DNA of 64,000 bases from Symsagittifera roscoffensis (taxonomy: Eukaryota; Xenacoelomorpha; Acoela; Convolutidae). Where the stretch lies: assembly GCF_963678635.1 (NCBI RefSeq), contig NC_087070.1, positions 36,955,109-37,019,108 on the forward strand, read 5' to 3'. Under the pieces are notes generated by a model that worked only from the letters and a program-made list of their open reading frames with translations, searched no databases and was not told where the DNA came from. Positions 12,289 to 22,713 of the stretch are shown here, in pieces. The position numbers and the translations under genes were made by a program. Every line of letters starts with the position of its first letter. The first letter of the stretch is position 1.

Positions 12289-13053
12289 CTTAAACAAATT
12301 TTATTATTTTTCAAAATAAACAATTTAACTGAACAAGAAAAATGTACGAATGATTGTTAAAATGTATAAAATTTTCTTTGGTGTTTTATTTTTTGTCACG
12401 CAAAATCAGGTACCATAAATAGTTATTGAAATAGGACAAACAATATATTATTTTAAAGCTCTTATAAAATCGAAATTCGAATGACAAAAAAGTTCCAAAA
12501 AAACTTTGCACTACTGAGAAAAACCGGTTTGAACTGATTGATTTATTCCGCAAACATTAAGTTTTACTCCAATGAAAATAGTTTTGGAAGATTTTTAGCT
12601 CCGTGTTCGGAATTAATTTAAAAATCATTTTTTCTTCAAATTTATGTTAAAAAAAAGTTGTGGAACATGGTTAATTTATCAAAAAAGAAAAAAAACGATG
12701 AATACTTTTTAAAAACTAAGTATAGTGTTCTTTAATACAGTGAAGTGTATTAAAAATTAATTCTAAATTTCAGATTTTTTGCTTAAAAAAAGCGAGCAAG
12801 TTGAAGAATAAAATCAATGAACTCCGATGAAAGTACTGATGCAATAGAACGATCAAACTAAGACTAAATGTATTTAAAAAAAAACAGTGCATACATTTGA
12901 AAATTTAAGTTTTAATAACCTCGGCAAAACTAATCGTAAGATATACAGACATACTTATGAAAACGGAATTCAAGCCACGGATTTGCATACGTACATTTTG
13001 GATTAGATTACAATTCACTAGAGTGCTACTCTTTTTTAAAATTTAGAATTTTA

Positions 13054-13534
13054 GAATTAGCAAAAATCTGCGACCTGAGTCTCACGCACTAGCCATTCAG
13101 CCACGGATGCTCATATTCCCCTAAAACTAGCAACCAATAACGCAGCTATATTTGCTAATAAATTGCCAATTCGATGCAGCAAAAGTAGCACCAAATGCAA
13201 AAAGATACAATTTTGCATGTAATAAATTGCATATCAATAAGCCACATTATGTATAATTTATTATAAGATTACGTGTAAGATATATTAAGTTAGAAAAATT
13301 CTGAAATCGAGATTTTATTATTGTTGTTAATTGAAACAAATAGCTTTTTTTGTTCACAAAGCACATGTTATCAATAAGCTGTAAAGGTGCAACAAATAAG
13401 CTGCCATGCCAATTCGATGCAGCAAATATTGTTGCTTTAATTCACAACAATATTTGCGACTAATTCGCAACAATATTAGCGACTAAATCCCAACAATATT
13501 AGCGACTAAACCGCAACAATATTTGCGACTAAGT
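13054..13534. repeat. Third, partial copy of the block at 10,334-10,815
   Basis: About 480 bp similar to 10,334-10,815 and 13,971-14,452, lying exactly between the two large duplication copies. It ends within the GCGACTAA minisatellite, where it switches abruptly to 21-bp minisatellite sequence. It differs slightly more from the other two copies than they differ from each other, so it was not made in the same step. Confidence 0.8.
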
Positions 13535-13843
13535 CCATGGTATGTTTTCCAATATCCATGTTAAGTTTTGCAATGTGCATGGCATATTTTGCGATGTCCA
13601 TGTTATGTTTGCATAATCTATGGTATGTTTTCCATTATCCATGGTATGTTTTTGCAATTTCCATGGTATGTTTAGCATTATCCATTGTATGTTTTGCAAA
13701 ATCCATGGTATGTTTTGCAAAATCCATGTACGTTTTCCAATATCTATGGTATAATTTGCAATGGGCATGGTATGTTTTGCAAAGTGCATGGTATTTTTTG
13801 CAATGTGCAAAGCTTGTTCTGCTTTAACCATAATATGTTTTCC
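13535..13843. repeat. 21-bp minisatellite, duplicated end of the array
   Basis: About 15 units of the same 21-bp repeat as 8,661-10,206. They were carried into this place by the segmental duplication and match the right end of the main array unit for unit. Confidence 0.88.
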
Positions 13844-15042
13844 ACACAAAAGCGAAGCTCCGCTTCGCAAAAACTTGCAAGAACACGCCCAAAAAGCAGC
13901 TCTATCGAAAGAAATAAGAGAAAAAAGAAACAAGCCTCGAAATAGCAAAAACGGGCCTTAGCAAAGACTTGAATTAGCAAAAATCTGCGACCTGAGTCTC
14001 ACGCACTAGCCATTCAGCCACGGATGCTCAAATTCCCCTAAAACTAGCCACCAATAACGCAGCTATATTTGCTAATAAATTGCCAATTCGATGCAGCAAA
14101 AGTAGCACCAAATACAAAAAGATACAATTTTGCATGTAATAAATTGCATATCAATAAGCCACATTATGTATAATTTATTATAAGATTACGTATAAGATAT
14201 ATTAAGTTAGAAAATTTCTGAAATCGAGATTTTATTGTTGTTCTTGTTTGAAACAAATAGCTTTTTTGGTTCACGAAGCACATGTTATCAATAAGCTGTA
14301 AAGGTGCAACAAATAAGCTGCCATGCCAATTCGATGCAGCAAATATTGTTGCTTTAATTCGCAACAATATTTGCGACTAATTCGCAACAATATTAGCGAC
14401 TAAATCCCAACAATATTAGCGACTAAACCGCAACAATATTTGCGACTAAGTCGCAACAAAATTTGCAACTTAGGTTGGAAAAAAAAGAAAGTTCGTACTT
14501 AAAACACTTTGCTTCGCAGGTGTAGATATCCATGGGATTATTTGCAATGCGCAAGCTATGTTCTGCAAGGTCAAAGTGTGTTTTGCGCACAGAGGCGAAG
14601 CTGTGCTTCGCAAACACTAGCGAGAGCACGACAAAAATCAGCTCTATAAGTGTAAAAAAAAAGAAATGATCCTCGAATTAGTAAAAATTCGGTTTCATTT
14701 CAGATTCGATCTCCGACCTAAGGCGACCTAGATAATATGATTCTCACGCAATAAACCACTCAGCCACCGACGCTTAATTATTCGAAAACTCTTGCGCGAA
14801 TAAAGCAGAAAAAAGATGCAATGAAATTTCCAATGCTACAGATCGTGATTATAGCAAAAATTCCACCAAATAATGAACACTTTGCAACCAAATAATGAAC
14901 ACTTTTATTTGCGAGTTAGGTTAGAAAAAAAGAAAGTTCGTTCTAATACACTAACGCTCGCAAGCTCGCACTTGTAAATATCCATGATATGTTTTCCAAT
15001 GCCCATGGTATAAGAAAAGGTATAACGCCTCAAAATGTTTAC

Positions 15043-15186
15043 CTTTGGAGCAACATAAGAGTATTCGGGTAGTTTGTGTGTTGCGCTGTTGCATCTACTG
15101 ATGAAGAGAAGCCATAGGAGACCCCACAGGAACCCCAGTCCCCCGAATGAGATAAAACTGGCCTGCCATACCATTTGGGGACACAC
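15043..15186 (-). CDS. SLC17-like transporter, exon d, copy 2
   Basis: 144 nt, 48 codons, phase 0 at both ends. The acceptor is TTAACAG|GTGTGT and the donor CAAAG|GTAAAC. It encodes VCPQMVWQASFISFGGLGFLWGLLWLLFISR (written here as one helix region, helix 6) followed by the start of the large cytosolic loop. The W-Q-x-x-F and GG motifs match the same place in SLC17A9. The intron to exon c is 229 bp. Confidence 0.8.
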
Positions 15187-15415
15187 CTGTTAAAAATACT
15201 TGAGAAAAGTAATAAACCGACGAGCTGCGTAGAAAAACAGAACCGACAGCTGCGTCGAAAAAACCCAACGAAATGTATACACTATTGGTATTTTATTTGC
15301 AAAGAGGAATTGCAGCTAAAATCCTTGCGCATGGACATTGGTCGGAATGTTTGATATGTTTCTTGGAATGAAAAATTCATAGACAGCCTCTTTTGGAAGT
15401 GAACGAGAAACTTAC

Positions 15416-15546
15416 CACAGATGCGACCACTTGACCCACAGAGCCCCCTGAGACCAAATATGAGAAGGCTTTGGCTCGTTCCTCTTTGTGTACATTCTCC
15501 GAAAAGATCTGGAAGATTGCCGGAAGAGCCAGACCTTCGGCCAGTC
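15416..15546 (-). CDS. SLC17-like transporter, exon c, copy 2
   Basis: 131 nt, phase 1 to phase 0. The acceptor is TTGCAG|GACTGG and the donor TCTGTG|GTAAGT. Joined to exon b it reads through RVGLGLAEGLALPAIFQIF, the helix 4 signature of the family, then ENVHKEERAKAFSYLVSGGSVGQVVASV, which covers the conserved cytosolic E-R-x-K-A segment and helix 5. The intron to exon b is 240 bp. Confidence 0.8.
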
Positions 15547-15786
15547 CTGCAATAGTTGCAAGATAATTTTGTTTTACAGATACTTCGAAGCTCATTTCTG
15601 AAGAAGTTAGTCTATTAGAGAACGGTTAAAGAAAAACTGAGTTTCCAGATTTTATTTAAAAAAGGGCTATCTAAGTTTTGAAATAAATCCGAGAAAGAAG
15701 AGCATTAACCAGTTGAATCTACCCTCCTCTCAGATAAGAACTTTAAAAACGCATCTCTTGATTTGTAAACAGGTAATCCAACTCAC

Positions 15787-15928
15787 CTAACCCCACCCGG
15801 GTGATAATCATGACGACGTCAAAATGTGCAAAGAAAGGAGTAAGGAAGGTTGCCAATGACCACACAAATACTGCAAAGGTCAGCACCCTTTTTCCTCCAA
15901 GGCGTATTGAAAGACTGCCGCCCAAGAC
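15787..15928 (-). CDS. SLC17-like transporter, exon b, copy 2
   Basis: 142 nt, from phase 0 to phase 1. The acceptor is TTTAAG|GTC and the donor TTAG|GTGAGT on the minus strand. It encodes the conserved helix 2-3 loop VLGGSLSIRLGGKRV, helix 3, and the start of helix 4 (VVMIITRVGLG). In frame it follows exon a across an intron of about 4.6 kb that contains a Helitron. It is identical in protein to the copy at 12,147-12,288. Confidence 0.8.
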
Positions 15929-16341
15929 CTTAAACAAATTTTATTATTTTTCAAAATAAACAATTTAACTGAACATGAAAAATGTACGAATAATTGTTAA
16001 AATGTATAAAATTTTCTTTGGTGTTTTATTTTTTGTCACGCAAAATCAGGTACCACAAATAGTTATTGAAATAGGACAAACAATATATTATTTTAAAGCT
16101 CTTATAAAATCGTAATTCGAACGACAAAAAAGTTCCAAAAAAACTTTGCACTACTGAGAAAAACCGGTTTGAACTGATTGATTTATGCCGCAAACATTTA
16201 GTTTTACTCCAATGAAAATAGTTTTGGAAGGTTTTTAGCTCCGTGTTCGGAATTAATTTTAAAATCATTTTTTCTTCAAATTTATGTTTAAAAAAAGTTG
16301 TGGAACATGGTTAATTTATCAAAAAAGAAAAAAAACGATAA

Positions 16342-18723
16342 TCTATTATATATTTAAATGCGGGCTTCACTATCTCGCCATGTTTAAGCTTTTTCAACGT
16401 ATTATTTTTGCATGTTTAAGCTATATCGTATATTGCAATGGTTAAGATTTTTTTTTCGATTTTCCAATTTGATTTTAGTAGTTGATTTACCGAGTTTAAA
16501 TTAAGCAGCCCAATATCGAATTAGGGGTTGCGAATTTGGCCTCCAATTTTGAATGCCCGAATCATTTTAGTTAACGAGATAAGACGATTTTTGAGATTTT
16601 TTCAAAAATTTTCAGAAATTTCAAATAACAAAATAATTTACAAAACTTGAAGTCCCTAACCCTGCAGTTGGGTGCTGTCGGAGTACTCTAAGGAGTTACA
16701 AATCTTGCCTCCAAATATGACTGTTCAAATCCTAGTAGTTTTCGAGATATGACGTTTTTTGTGATTTTTTCAAAATTTTTCAGAAAACTTAAATTATTAT
16801 TGGTTTTTAAAAATCTGAAATTCCCAACCCTGTAGTTAGGTCCTGTCGGACGGAGTACTCTCAAAGATTGCGGATCTCTTCTCCAAATATGACTGCTCAA
16901 TTCTTTGTAGTTTTCGAGATATGACGTTTTTTGTGATTTTTTCAAAATTTTTCAGAAAACTTAAATTATTATTGGTTTTTAAAAATCTGAAATTCCCAAC
17001 CCTGTAGTTAGGTCCTGTCGGAGTACTCTCAAAGATTGCGAATCTTGCCTCCAAGTATGACTGCTCAACTCTTTGTAGTTTTCGAGATATGACGTTTTTT
17101 GTGATTTTTTCAAAAAATTTTCAGAAAACTTATATTAATTTTTTTCCGCAAAATCTGAAATTCTCAACCCTGTAGCTGGGTCCTGTCAGAGTAATCTCAA
17201 AGATTGCGGATCTCTTCTCCAAATATGACTGCTCAATTCTTTGTTGTTTTCGAGATATGACGTTTTTTGTGATTTTTTCAAAAAAAAATTTTTTCAGAAA
17301 ACTTAAATTATTGGGTTTTAAAAATCTGAAATTCCCAACCCTGTAGTTAGGTCCTGTCGGAGATCTCTCAAAGATTGCGAATCTTGCCTCCAAGTATGAC
17401 TGCTCAACTCTTTGAAGTTTTCGAGATATGACGTTTTTTGTGATTTTTTCAAAAAAATTTCAGAAAACCTATGTTAATTTTTTTCGCAAAATCTGAAATT
17501 CCCAACCCTGTAGCTTGATCCTGTCAGAGTAATCTCAAAGATTGCGGACCTTGCCTCCAAATATGACTGCTCAATTCTTTGTAGTTTTCGAGATATGACG
17601 TTTTTTGTGATTTTTTCATAATTTTTCAGAAAACTTAACCTATTATTAGTTTTTAAAAATCTGAAATTCCCAACCCTGTAGTTAGGTCCTTTCGGAGTAC
17701 TCTCAAAGATTGCGAATCTTGCCTCCAAATATGACTGCTCAATTCTTTGTAGTTTTCGAGATATGACGTTTTTTGCGATTTTTTCAAAAATTTTCAGAAA
17801 ACTTGAATTATTTTTTTCTTTTAAATTCTGAAATTCCCAACCCTGTAGTAAGGTCCTGTCAGAGTACTCTCAAGGATTGCGAATCTTGCCTCCAAATATG
17901 ACTGCTCAATTCTTTGTAGTTTTCAAGATGTGACGTTTTTTGGGATTTTTTCTAAATTTTCAGAAAACTTATCAACTTTTTTTCGCAAAATCTGAAATTC
18001 CCAACCCTGTAGCTGGGTCCTGTCAGAGTAATCTCAAAGATTGCGGATCTTGCCTCCAAATATTAATTATTTTTCAAAATTTGAGATTCCCAACTCTATA
18101 GTTAGGTGTTGTCAGGGTACTCTAAAGAGTTGCAAATCTTGCCACATGCGACTGCTAAACGCGACTGCTCAAATGCTTTTCGTTTCCGAGATGTGACGTT
18201 TTTCGATTTTTTCAAAATTTCTCAAAGAACTTATCTACAAAGAAATTCTAAAAATTCTAATTCTACTAATTAGAAAATTTGAAACTACTAACTTGATGAA
18301 GATACAACCGTATTGTCAGCGTACACCCAGGCGTCTCAATTCTTGCCTCTTAATATGAATGCTCAAATCCTTTTAGTTTCCGAGATACGACGTTTTTTTT
18401 CAATTTTTTTTTTCGGGAATCTTAGGTTTAAAAAAATTCACAAAATTTTGGATTCCTAACCCTATAGTAGGGTGCTCTCAGGGACTCTCAGTGGTTGCAA
18501 ATCTGGCTTCCAAATTTCTCCAGAGGCCCATTAAGTTTTCGAGGTGACGCTTGTATGTTTTAAATAATGGGAATATAAAAAAATTTAAAAGTTCGAAATT
18601 ACCAACCCTGTAATTGGGTGCAGTCAGAGTACACTAAAAGTTTGCAGATGTTGTTTCCAATATATGCGGTTTTTCATGAGTTGTCGAAAAATTTCGAAGC
18701 ACCGAAGGTGCGTTAATTGCTAG
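16342..18723 (+). mobile_element. Non-autonomous Helitron (2.4 kb) filled with satellite units
   Basis: The element starts with TCTATTATATATTTAAATG and ends with the hairpin GCACC-GAA-GGTGC (18,699-18,711), then nine bases, then CTAG. It lies between an A and a T. These are the defining ends and target of Helitrons: 5' TC, 3' hairpin plus CTRR, AT insertion without target duplication. The corresponding place in the other copy of the segmental duplication (near 12,697) is empty, which fixes both boundaries. No Rep or helicase coding is present, so it needed an autonomous partner. It sits in the intron between exons a and b of the transporter. Confidence 0.85.
16505..18640. repeat. Satellite array inside the Helitron, unit about 170 bp
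   Basis: A unit with the words GAAATTCCCAACCCTGTAG, TCAAAGATTGCGAATCTTGC, AATATGACTGCTCAATTC and TTTTCGAGATATGACG returns about every 165-180 bp. Start words fall near 16,650, 16,808, 16,988, 17,156, 17,326, 17,496, 17,663, 17,829 and 17,993, with decayed units to either side. The middle units are the most alike, as expected if the array grows from its centre. Open frames on the minus strand are by-products of the repeat. Confidence 0.88.
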
Positions 18724-19063
18724 TTACTTTTTAAAAACTAAGTATAGTGTTCTTTAATACAGTGAAGTGTATTAAAAATTAATTCTAAATTTCAGATTTT
18801 TTGCTTAAAAAAAGCGAGCAAGTTGAAGAATAAAATCAATGAACTCCGATGAAAGTACTGATGCAATAGAACGATCAAACTAAGACTAAATATATGTAAA
18901 AAAAACAGTGCATACATTTGAAAATTTAAGTTTTAATAACCTCGGCAAAACTAATCGTAAGATATACAGACATACTTATGAAAACGGAATTCAAGCCACG
19001 GATTTGCATACGTACATTTTGGATTAGATTACAATTCACTAGAGTGCTACTCTTTTTTAAAAA

Positions 19064-20493
19064 ATTGAACGATGCAGTGGTGCTGTCAATTTCGTCGAAA
19101 TGTAATAATACGGGCAATGACATCCATTTTTTTTTACGTGAGTTGAAATCGTGATTTTTGTAGAGAAGCAGTCGAACAGTGATATCAAATACTATTTCTT
19201 TTGTACGAGTGTTATTTTTATACACAACTGTCGGTAACTTCAATGCAATTGCATTAGCTTTCCATTTATTAAAAACCATTGATATAGAGATTACACACAA
19301 TTAAGTTCAATTCCAATCAAAGACTTGTTTCCACGAAGTGCAGCGGAGGAATTGAAATTGTATAAGAAAAACATGTGTTTTCAGGCTCAGTTCAACTGCT
19401 TCTCAAGGGACACCATGGACGTAACACAATTGATCATTGATAATAAGACTGTCTGATTCGGCATTCTCTTCATCATTTTGTCGACGAAAGATAAAAATAC
19501 GAATTCGACGCATTTAAACTCAACTGATTCTCAGCAAAAAAGGAAGCAAGCTCGTGTAGAGAATTTTTTTATCGGCTCAGAGGGTCAATCGACGATATAG
19601 ATCACGCATATGACATACAATTGTCTGAATATTGGTCTTACATTCATCGTAAAATTTTTAATAAAATCACTTGCTAAAATTAAACACCAATAGACATATT
19701 GACGTACCTTGCGGAGCGCCTCTTCGAACTTCGATCCAGTAACAAAAAAACGACCGCGGAATTTGATGAAACAATCACACTCGACGCGCGCTTCTCCAGT
19801 GAGCAAGTTGACCGAAGAACGAGTTCTTGAAATAAAAACGAACCCAATTTTATGGCTCCACTGCTGAGAGTTCAGAGATCAATGAGAAACCCGAAGATGA
19901 TGAAATTGAATGCAGGACTTTTCTTTGCCGGGAATGAATGTTATATATTTGTTACATGATAATGCTGATTTCAGATTTTGTTGAATAAAAGCTAAATAAA
20001 GAAGTGGTGTTCCATCCAACACAGGTTTTTTAGCATAAAAAGTTAAAATTTAGGACTTTGTTGTGACAGCTTCGTGGAAGCAGCAAAAATTGACGCATAA
20101 CTGATTGACAGAAGTAAAATGGCGCGTAATCTGGGGTTGAGCTTCCCTAATTTAAACAATTATCTAACGGTTTGTCAACAAAGATCTAAGGAAAACAAAC
20201 TAGTTTAACGGCAAACACTGATTCGCGCGCAGTATGGCTCTCGTGTCGGATATGAGCGCAGCGAAGCAAACGTATTCTACTTGACAATGACGCGTTTGAA
20301 ACTAACGTTCTGACTGTTTAATTGTTTTTAACTCTGCTAGAAAACCGGTCTCTGAGAAAACCTAGCCCCCTTTTCAAGGCTACATACACAGCCACCGGCT
20401 ATCTTTGTTATAATTAGACTTTTTATTGTTCTGTTTTTTTTCTGTTCAATAGCATATTTGTGATAACTTTTGTTGTGAAATAAAAAATTCAAC
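19064..20493. other. Proximal part of the a-b2 intron, nothing recognised
   Basis: Unique AT-rich DNA between the end of the segmental duplication and exon a. A minus-strand open frame of about 124 codons ends in the duplicated sequence and shows no recognisable motif. I do not call it a gene. Confidence 0.45.
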
Positions 20494-20679
20494 CTGAGAA
20501 CTAATATATCCAAATCCGAAGCCACTAAGAACCCAACCCTGAAAGCCTAGGTTCCAGTCGTATTGTTTTGACATCTGGACCATGCATATCGGCAAAAGAA
20601 CTCTATCGGCTGTGTTGATGAAATTAGCAACAGCACAGAACGCAATCAAAATTTTAACTTCTTTCGAAACTGTCGTCAT
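20494..20679 (-). CDS. SLC17-like transporter, exon a (start codon, helix 1)
   Basis: 186 nt, 62 codons, phase 0 at its 3' end. It starts at the first ATG of the frame (20,679, minus strand). It encodes a short cytosolic tail, then a hydrophobic helix around ILIAFCAVANFIN, the family-typical ADRVLLPICMVQMSKQYDW, and the beginning of helix 2 (FGFGYISSQ). The donor reads CAG|GTTGAA on the minus strand. Alignment by eye to SLC17A9 starts near that protein's first membrane helix, so the start is plausible. An upstream non-coding exon cannot be excluded. Confidence 0.75.
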
Positions 20680-21257
20680 TCCGTTTTAGATGGACCGTTT
20701 CACATTTAAAACCTGAAAACCGCTAACGAATAATTAAATAGACGGCTAAAAACGGGTACACCAGAAACAATATCGTTTCAGGCCATGCATGTAAATTCTG
20801 GTCCTATCAGCTCTATAACATTTGCCCAAATACTACACAGCGACGGAGCGAAGAAAAAGTACCTATTAACGACTGGCAGGCGTCAGTTAACTTAATTCTA
20901 CTCGTTTTTCACCGTCTCGACCTTGCCAGTTGATTTTCTGGTCTGTTTAGGGCTAAGTAAAAAGTTACTATTTTTAGGCCATCAGTCAAACGACTTTTGA
21001 TCAGCTTTCGTTTACATGCGAACACAACCACATAGCTGAGTCTCGGATCCTCAGACTACGTGACTGCTATTAAAAACACGGCTCGAATACCCTATTTTAA
21101 CATGTTTTTGGTGACAACTCTATATTAAATCCATTGGAGACGGATTGACCCTTTCCTCTTCCTAGCTACTCATATTCTAAAATATCAGATAATACCGGTG
21201 TCAATTCAAAGTTCTATGGCATCAGAGTAGCTAAAAAGTTAACACAGTCTTTCACCA
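20680..21257. other. Region upstream of the transporter start, no clear promoter
   Basis: It probably holds the 5' UTR and promoter of the minus-strand transporter. No TATA box or other element could be assigned with any certainty. The relic LTR of element 2 begins at or near its right end. Confidence 0.3.
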
Positions 21258-21683
21258 TATAACAGTCTCTAGGGGACCAAGCCTCCGCTTCCGTGTTCTC
21301 CTCAAGATAACGTTGTTATCACTCCAAATTCGTGGCACGTGAGGGTACTGCTTTCCACCACCGAAGCCTCTTTTCCCACAATCTTCTCTCACTAAGGGTC
21401 TTATCGTGCGTGAATGTCACGATAAGAGGCTTCGTATTTTTCTCGTTCTCGTGTGACTGTTGTTCACTAGATTTGCGGTTGTTCTGTTTTCTCGTTCTTA
21501 TTAGTCAAAATGGCCGTCTTTTTGTGTTTCTGAGAAATATTCACTCTTCGATCGAAATTTTAAAAATAAAAATTCTAGAATATTCCTACCCTCCTTCGCA
21601 GCACTTTTTCGTTACTAAGGCCTTTAGTTGTTTTTTCTGTCCCGGCGGAAGGTTGCGCTGTGCCAATCTGTCAGAATGGCACA
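21258..21683 (-). repeat. Probable 3' LTR of element 2 (minus strand), left boundary tentative
   Basis: On the minus strand the sequence at 21,683 begins TGTGCCA directly after GTCCGGGGAGTA, the same polypurine-tract plus LTR start found at the 3' LTR of element 1 (43,232-43,250). Its far end should read as TGT..ACAG on the plus strand. TATAACAGTC at 21,258 is the best candidate, which would give an LTR of about 426 bp. The partner LTR is not in the window, so length and end are uncertain. Confidence 0.5.
21362..21434. repeat. Nested inverted repeat (hairpin) in the relic LTR
   Basis: CGAAGCCTCTT at the left and AAGAGGCTTCG at the right are perfect complements. Inside the same stretch TCTTATCGTG (21,399-21,408) pairs with CACGATAAGA (21,418-21,427). 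The two pairings share bases, so they are alternatives. The feature lies in the segment I read as the 3' LTR of element 2. Confidence 0.6.
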
Positions 21684-21695
21684 TACTCCCCGGAC
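21684..21695 (-). promoter_or_regulatory. Polypurine tract of element 2
   Basis: The minus-strand 12-mer GTCCGGGGAGTA abuts the LTR start TGTGCCA. In LTR elements the polypurine tract resists RNase H and primes plus-strand DNA. It is identical to the tract at the end of element 1. This is the main evidence that the antisense element extends to the left of element 1. Confidence 0.65.
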
Positions 21696-21744
21696 AGTCC
21701 CCATCAATGTCCCTATTGGTCGCATAACACCGGGTTATCGTCAA
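21684..21744 (-). mobile_element. Element 2, small distal piece left of the element 1 insertion
   Basis: A short stretch of internal sequence between the polypurine tract of element 2 and the 61-bp repeat that borders element 1. I read it as the 3' untranslated end of element 2, separated from its body (44,201 onward) by the insertion of element 1. Confidence 0.5.
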
Positions 21745-21805
21745 GTAGTGTTCCAGTTCTCTATAATCAATCTTACAAATCGCATAAGAAAATGAAATTT
21801 ATATA
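21745..21805. repeat. 61-bp direct repeat, left flank of element 1
   Basis: It is identical over 61 bp to 44,140-44,200. It abuts the 5' LTR on its right side, and the other copy abuts the 3' LTR on its left side, which is the layout of a target-site duplication. Ty3-like integrases normally duplicate 4-6 bp, so the length is unusual. Confidence 0.85.
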
Positions 21806-22702
21806 CCAGTCGGTCATATCTGGAAGTTTGACCTTGAGGGACACGAATATACGTGATTTTGGAGTGAAGTTTTATTTTTCAAAATTTCGAATGGAGCCTG
21901 TCATGCTCAGTATTCTCGCAACAACTGAAAACACAAAGTGAAAAATCAGAACGACCGAATTTACAATAGCGGGAAAGTACTTAAGAAAACAGCAGGAAAT
22001 TGCTATTCGCAATTTCCAGATACAAAACAAGACACGAGTAGAGCCGTCTTATCCTGAAATAGGAGACGAGATAATCGCGAGAGAAGAGTACAATTATTCG
22101 AACTGAACTAGAGTGAACCTTCAACGGGAAGGTGGACAGCTGGAGTGTCCCAATGGTTCAGAATAAAACTGCAATTCTAGAGTCAAAACTTATTTCCTTT
22201 ATTAAAACTGATTAGTATTGAACTACTCAAGTTATTTTATTTAATTCTCGAGTTGCTCATCAATTTAATTACTCCCTATTCTCGAGTGTGTCGACATGTG
22301 AGTTCCAAATTTAGTTTTCTCGAGTGTGTTTTATGATTGTTATGTTGAGATAAGGCGAGTTTTAGGTTGATCCATCTGAAATGGATAAAAGTTCCACTGT
22401 CTAATAAAAAGTAACTTTACGGATTGTTCCAACCCTGTTTTTAACGGCGTTTGCGTATTTTGGGTATTCTTAGACCTGAGTATTGTGACGTGCTTATTTT
22501 CTAGAGTGTGGAAGGGGGGGTAATTTGGTAGCGGCGCTTAAGCTGTAACGGGTTTTTAGTCTCATGTCGCAAGCAAACCGAATTGGCTCCGACCGTTAGA
22601 GGTAGAAAAACACACGAGATAGTGTCCATGACTCTTGAGCCAATGGTTATAGGGCCTATTTTTCTTAAGCCTCATATGTGACCGAAGTAGGCGACTGTTA
22701 CA
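21802..22702 (+). repeat. 5' LTR of element 1
   Basis: About 900 bp matching 43,244-44,139 with some 35-40 differences and a few short indels, mostly in the last third. The 3' end reads CGACTGTTACA, an inverted match to the TGTGCCAGTCG that opens the 3' LTR. This gives the classic TGT..ACA ends. Confidence 0.88.
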
Positions 22703-22713
22703 TAGTGTTTTTA

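Larger units (their letters stand above)
9898..13041. repeat. Segmental duplication, copy 1 (contains exons b-c-d copy 1)
   Basis: It matches 13,535-16,341 plus 18,724-19,063 almost base for base, with an offset of 3637 at the left, growing to 3640 after small indels. It begins inside the 21-bp minisatellite and ends at a run of T near 13,035. It has no Helitron at the site where copy 2 has one. Confidence 0.9.
13535..19063. repeat. Segmental duplication, copy 2 (contains exons b-c-d copy 2 and a Helitron)
   Basis: The second copy of the 9,898-13,041 unit, interrupted at 16,342-18,723 by a Helitron. Identity to copy 1 is about 99% by eye outside the insertion, including introns. The sequence right of 19,063 is unique and leads to exon a. 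Confidence 0.88.
6925..20679 (-). other. SLC17-type major facilitator gene (5' part, exons a-f, internal exon triplet duplicated)
   Basis: A split minus-strand gene whose exons, read from high to low coordinates, follow the order of an SLC17 transporter of the SLC17A9 (vesicular nucleotide) or plastid ANTR (phosphate/anion) branch. These are 12-helix membrane proteins that move organic or inorganic anions. Diagnostic parts are the first-helix region with ADRVLLPICMVQMS, the loop GGSLSIRLGGKRV, the fourth-helix RVGLGLAEGLALPAIFQIF, and the seventh-helix region ending MSWLPTY. Every junction used has GT-AG ends and keeps the frame. One b-c-d triplet gives about 315 codons of visible protein. 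Using both gives about 454. The last two or three helices and the stop are missing from what I could find. Substrate cannot be inferred from sequence alone. Confidence 0.8.

Noticed and set aside
16688-17728. Minus-strand frames with repeated RIEQSYLEKRSAIFE-type peptides
   Set aside because: They follow the ~170-bp satellite inside the Helitron unit by unit. No start context or family match.
18926-19300. Minus-strand frame of 124 codons
   Set aside because: It straddles the end of the segmental duplication, is partly present in copy 1 without the rest, and has no recognisable motif.
21332-21727. Plus-strand frame of 131 codons
   Set aside because: It lies across the probable relic LTR and its hairpin, has odd composition, and matches nothing I know.
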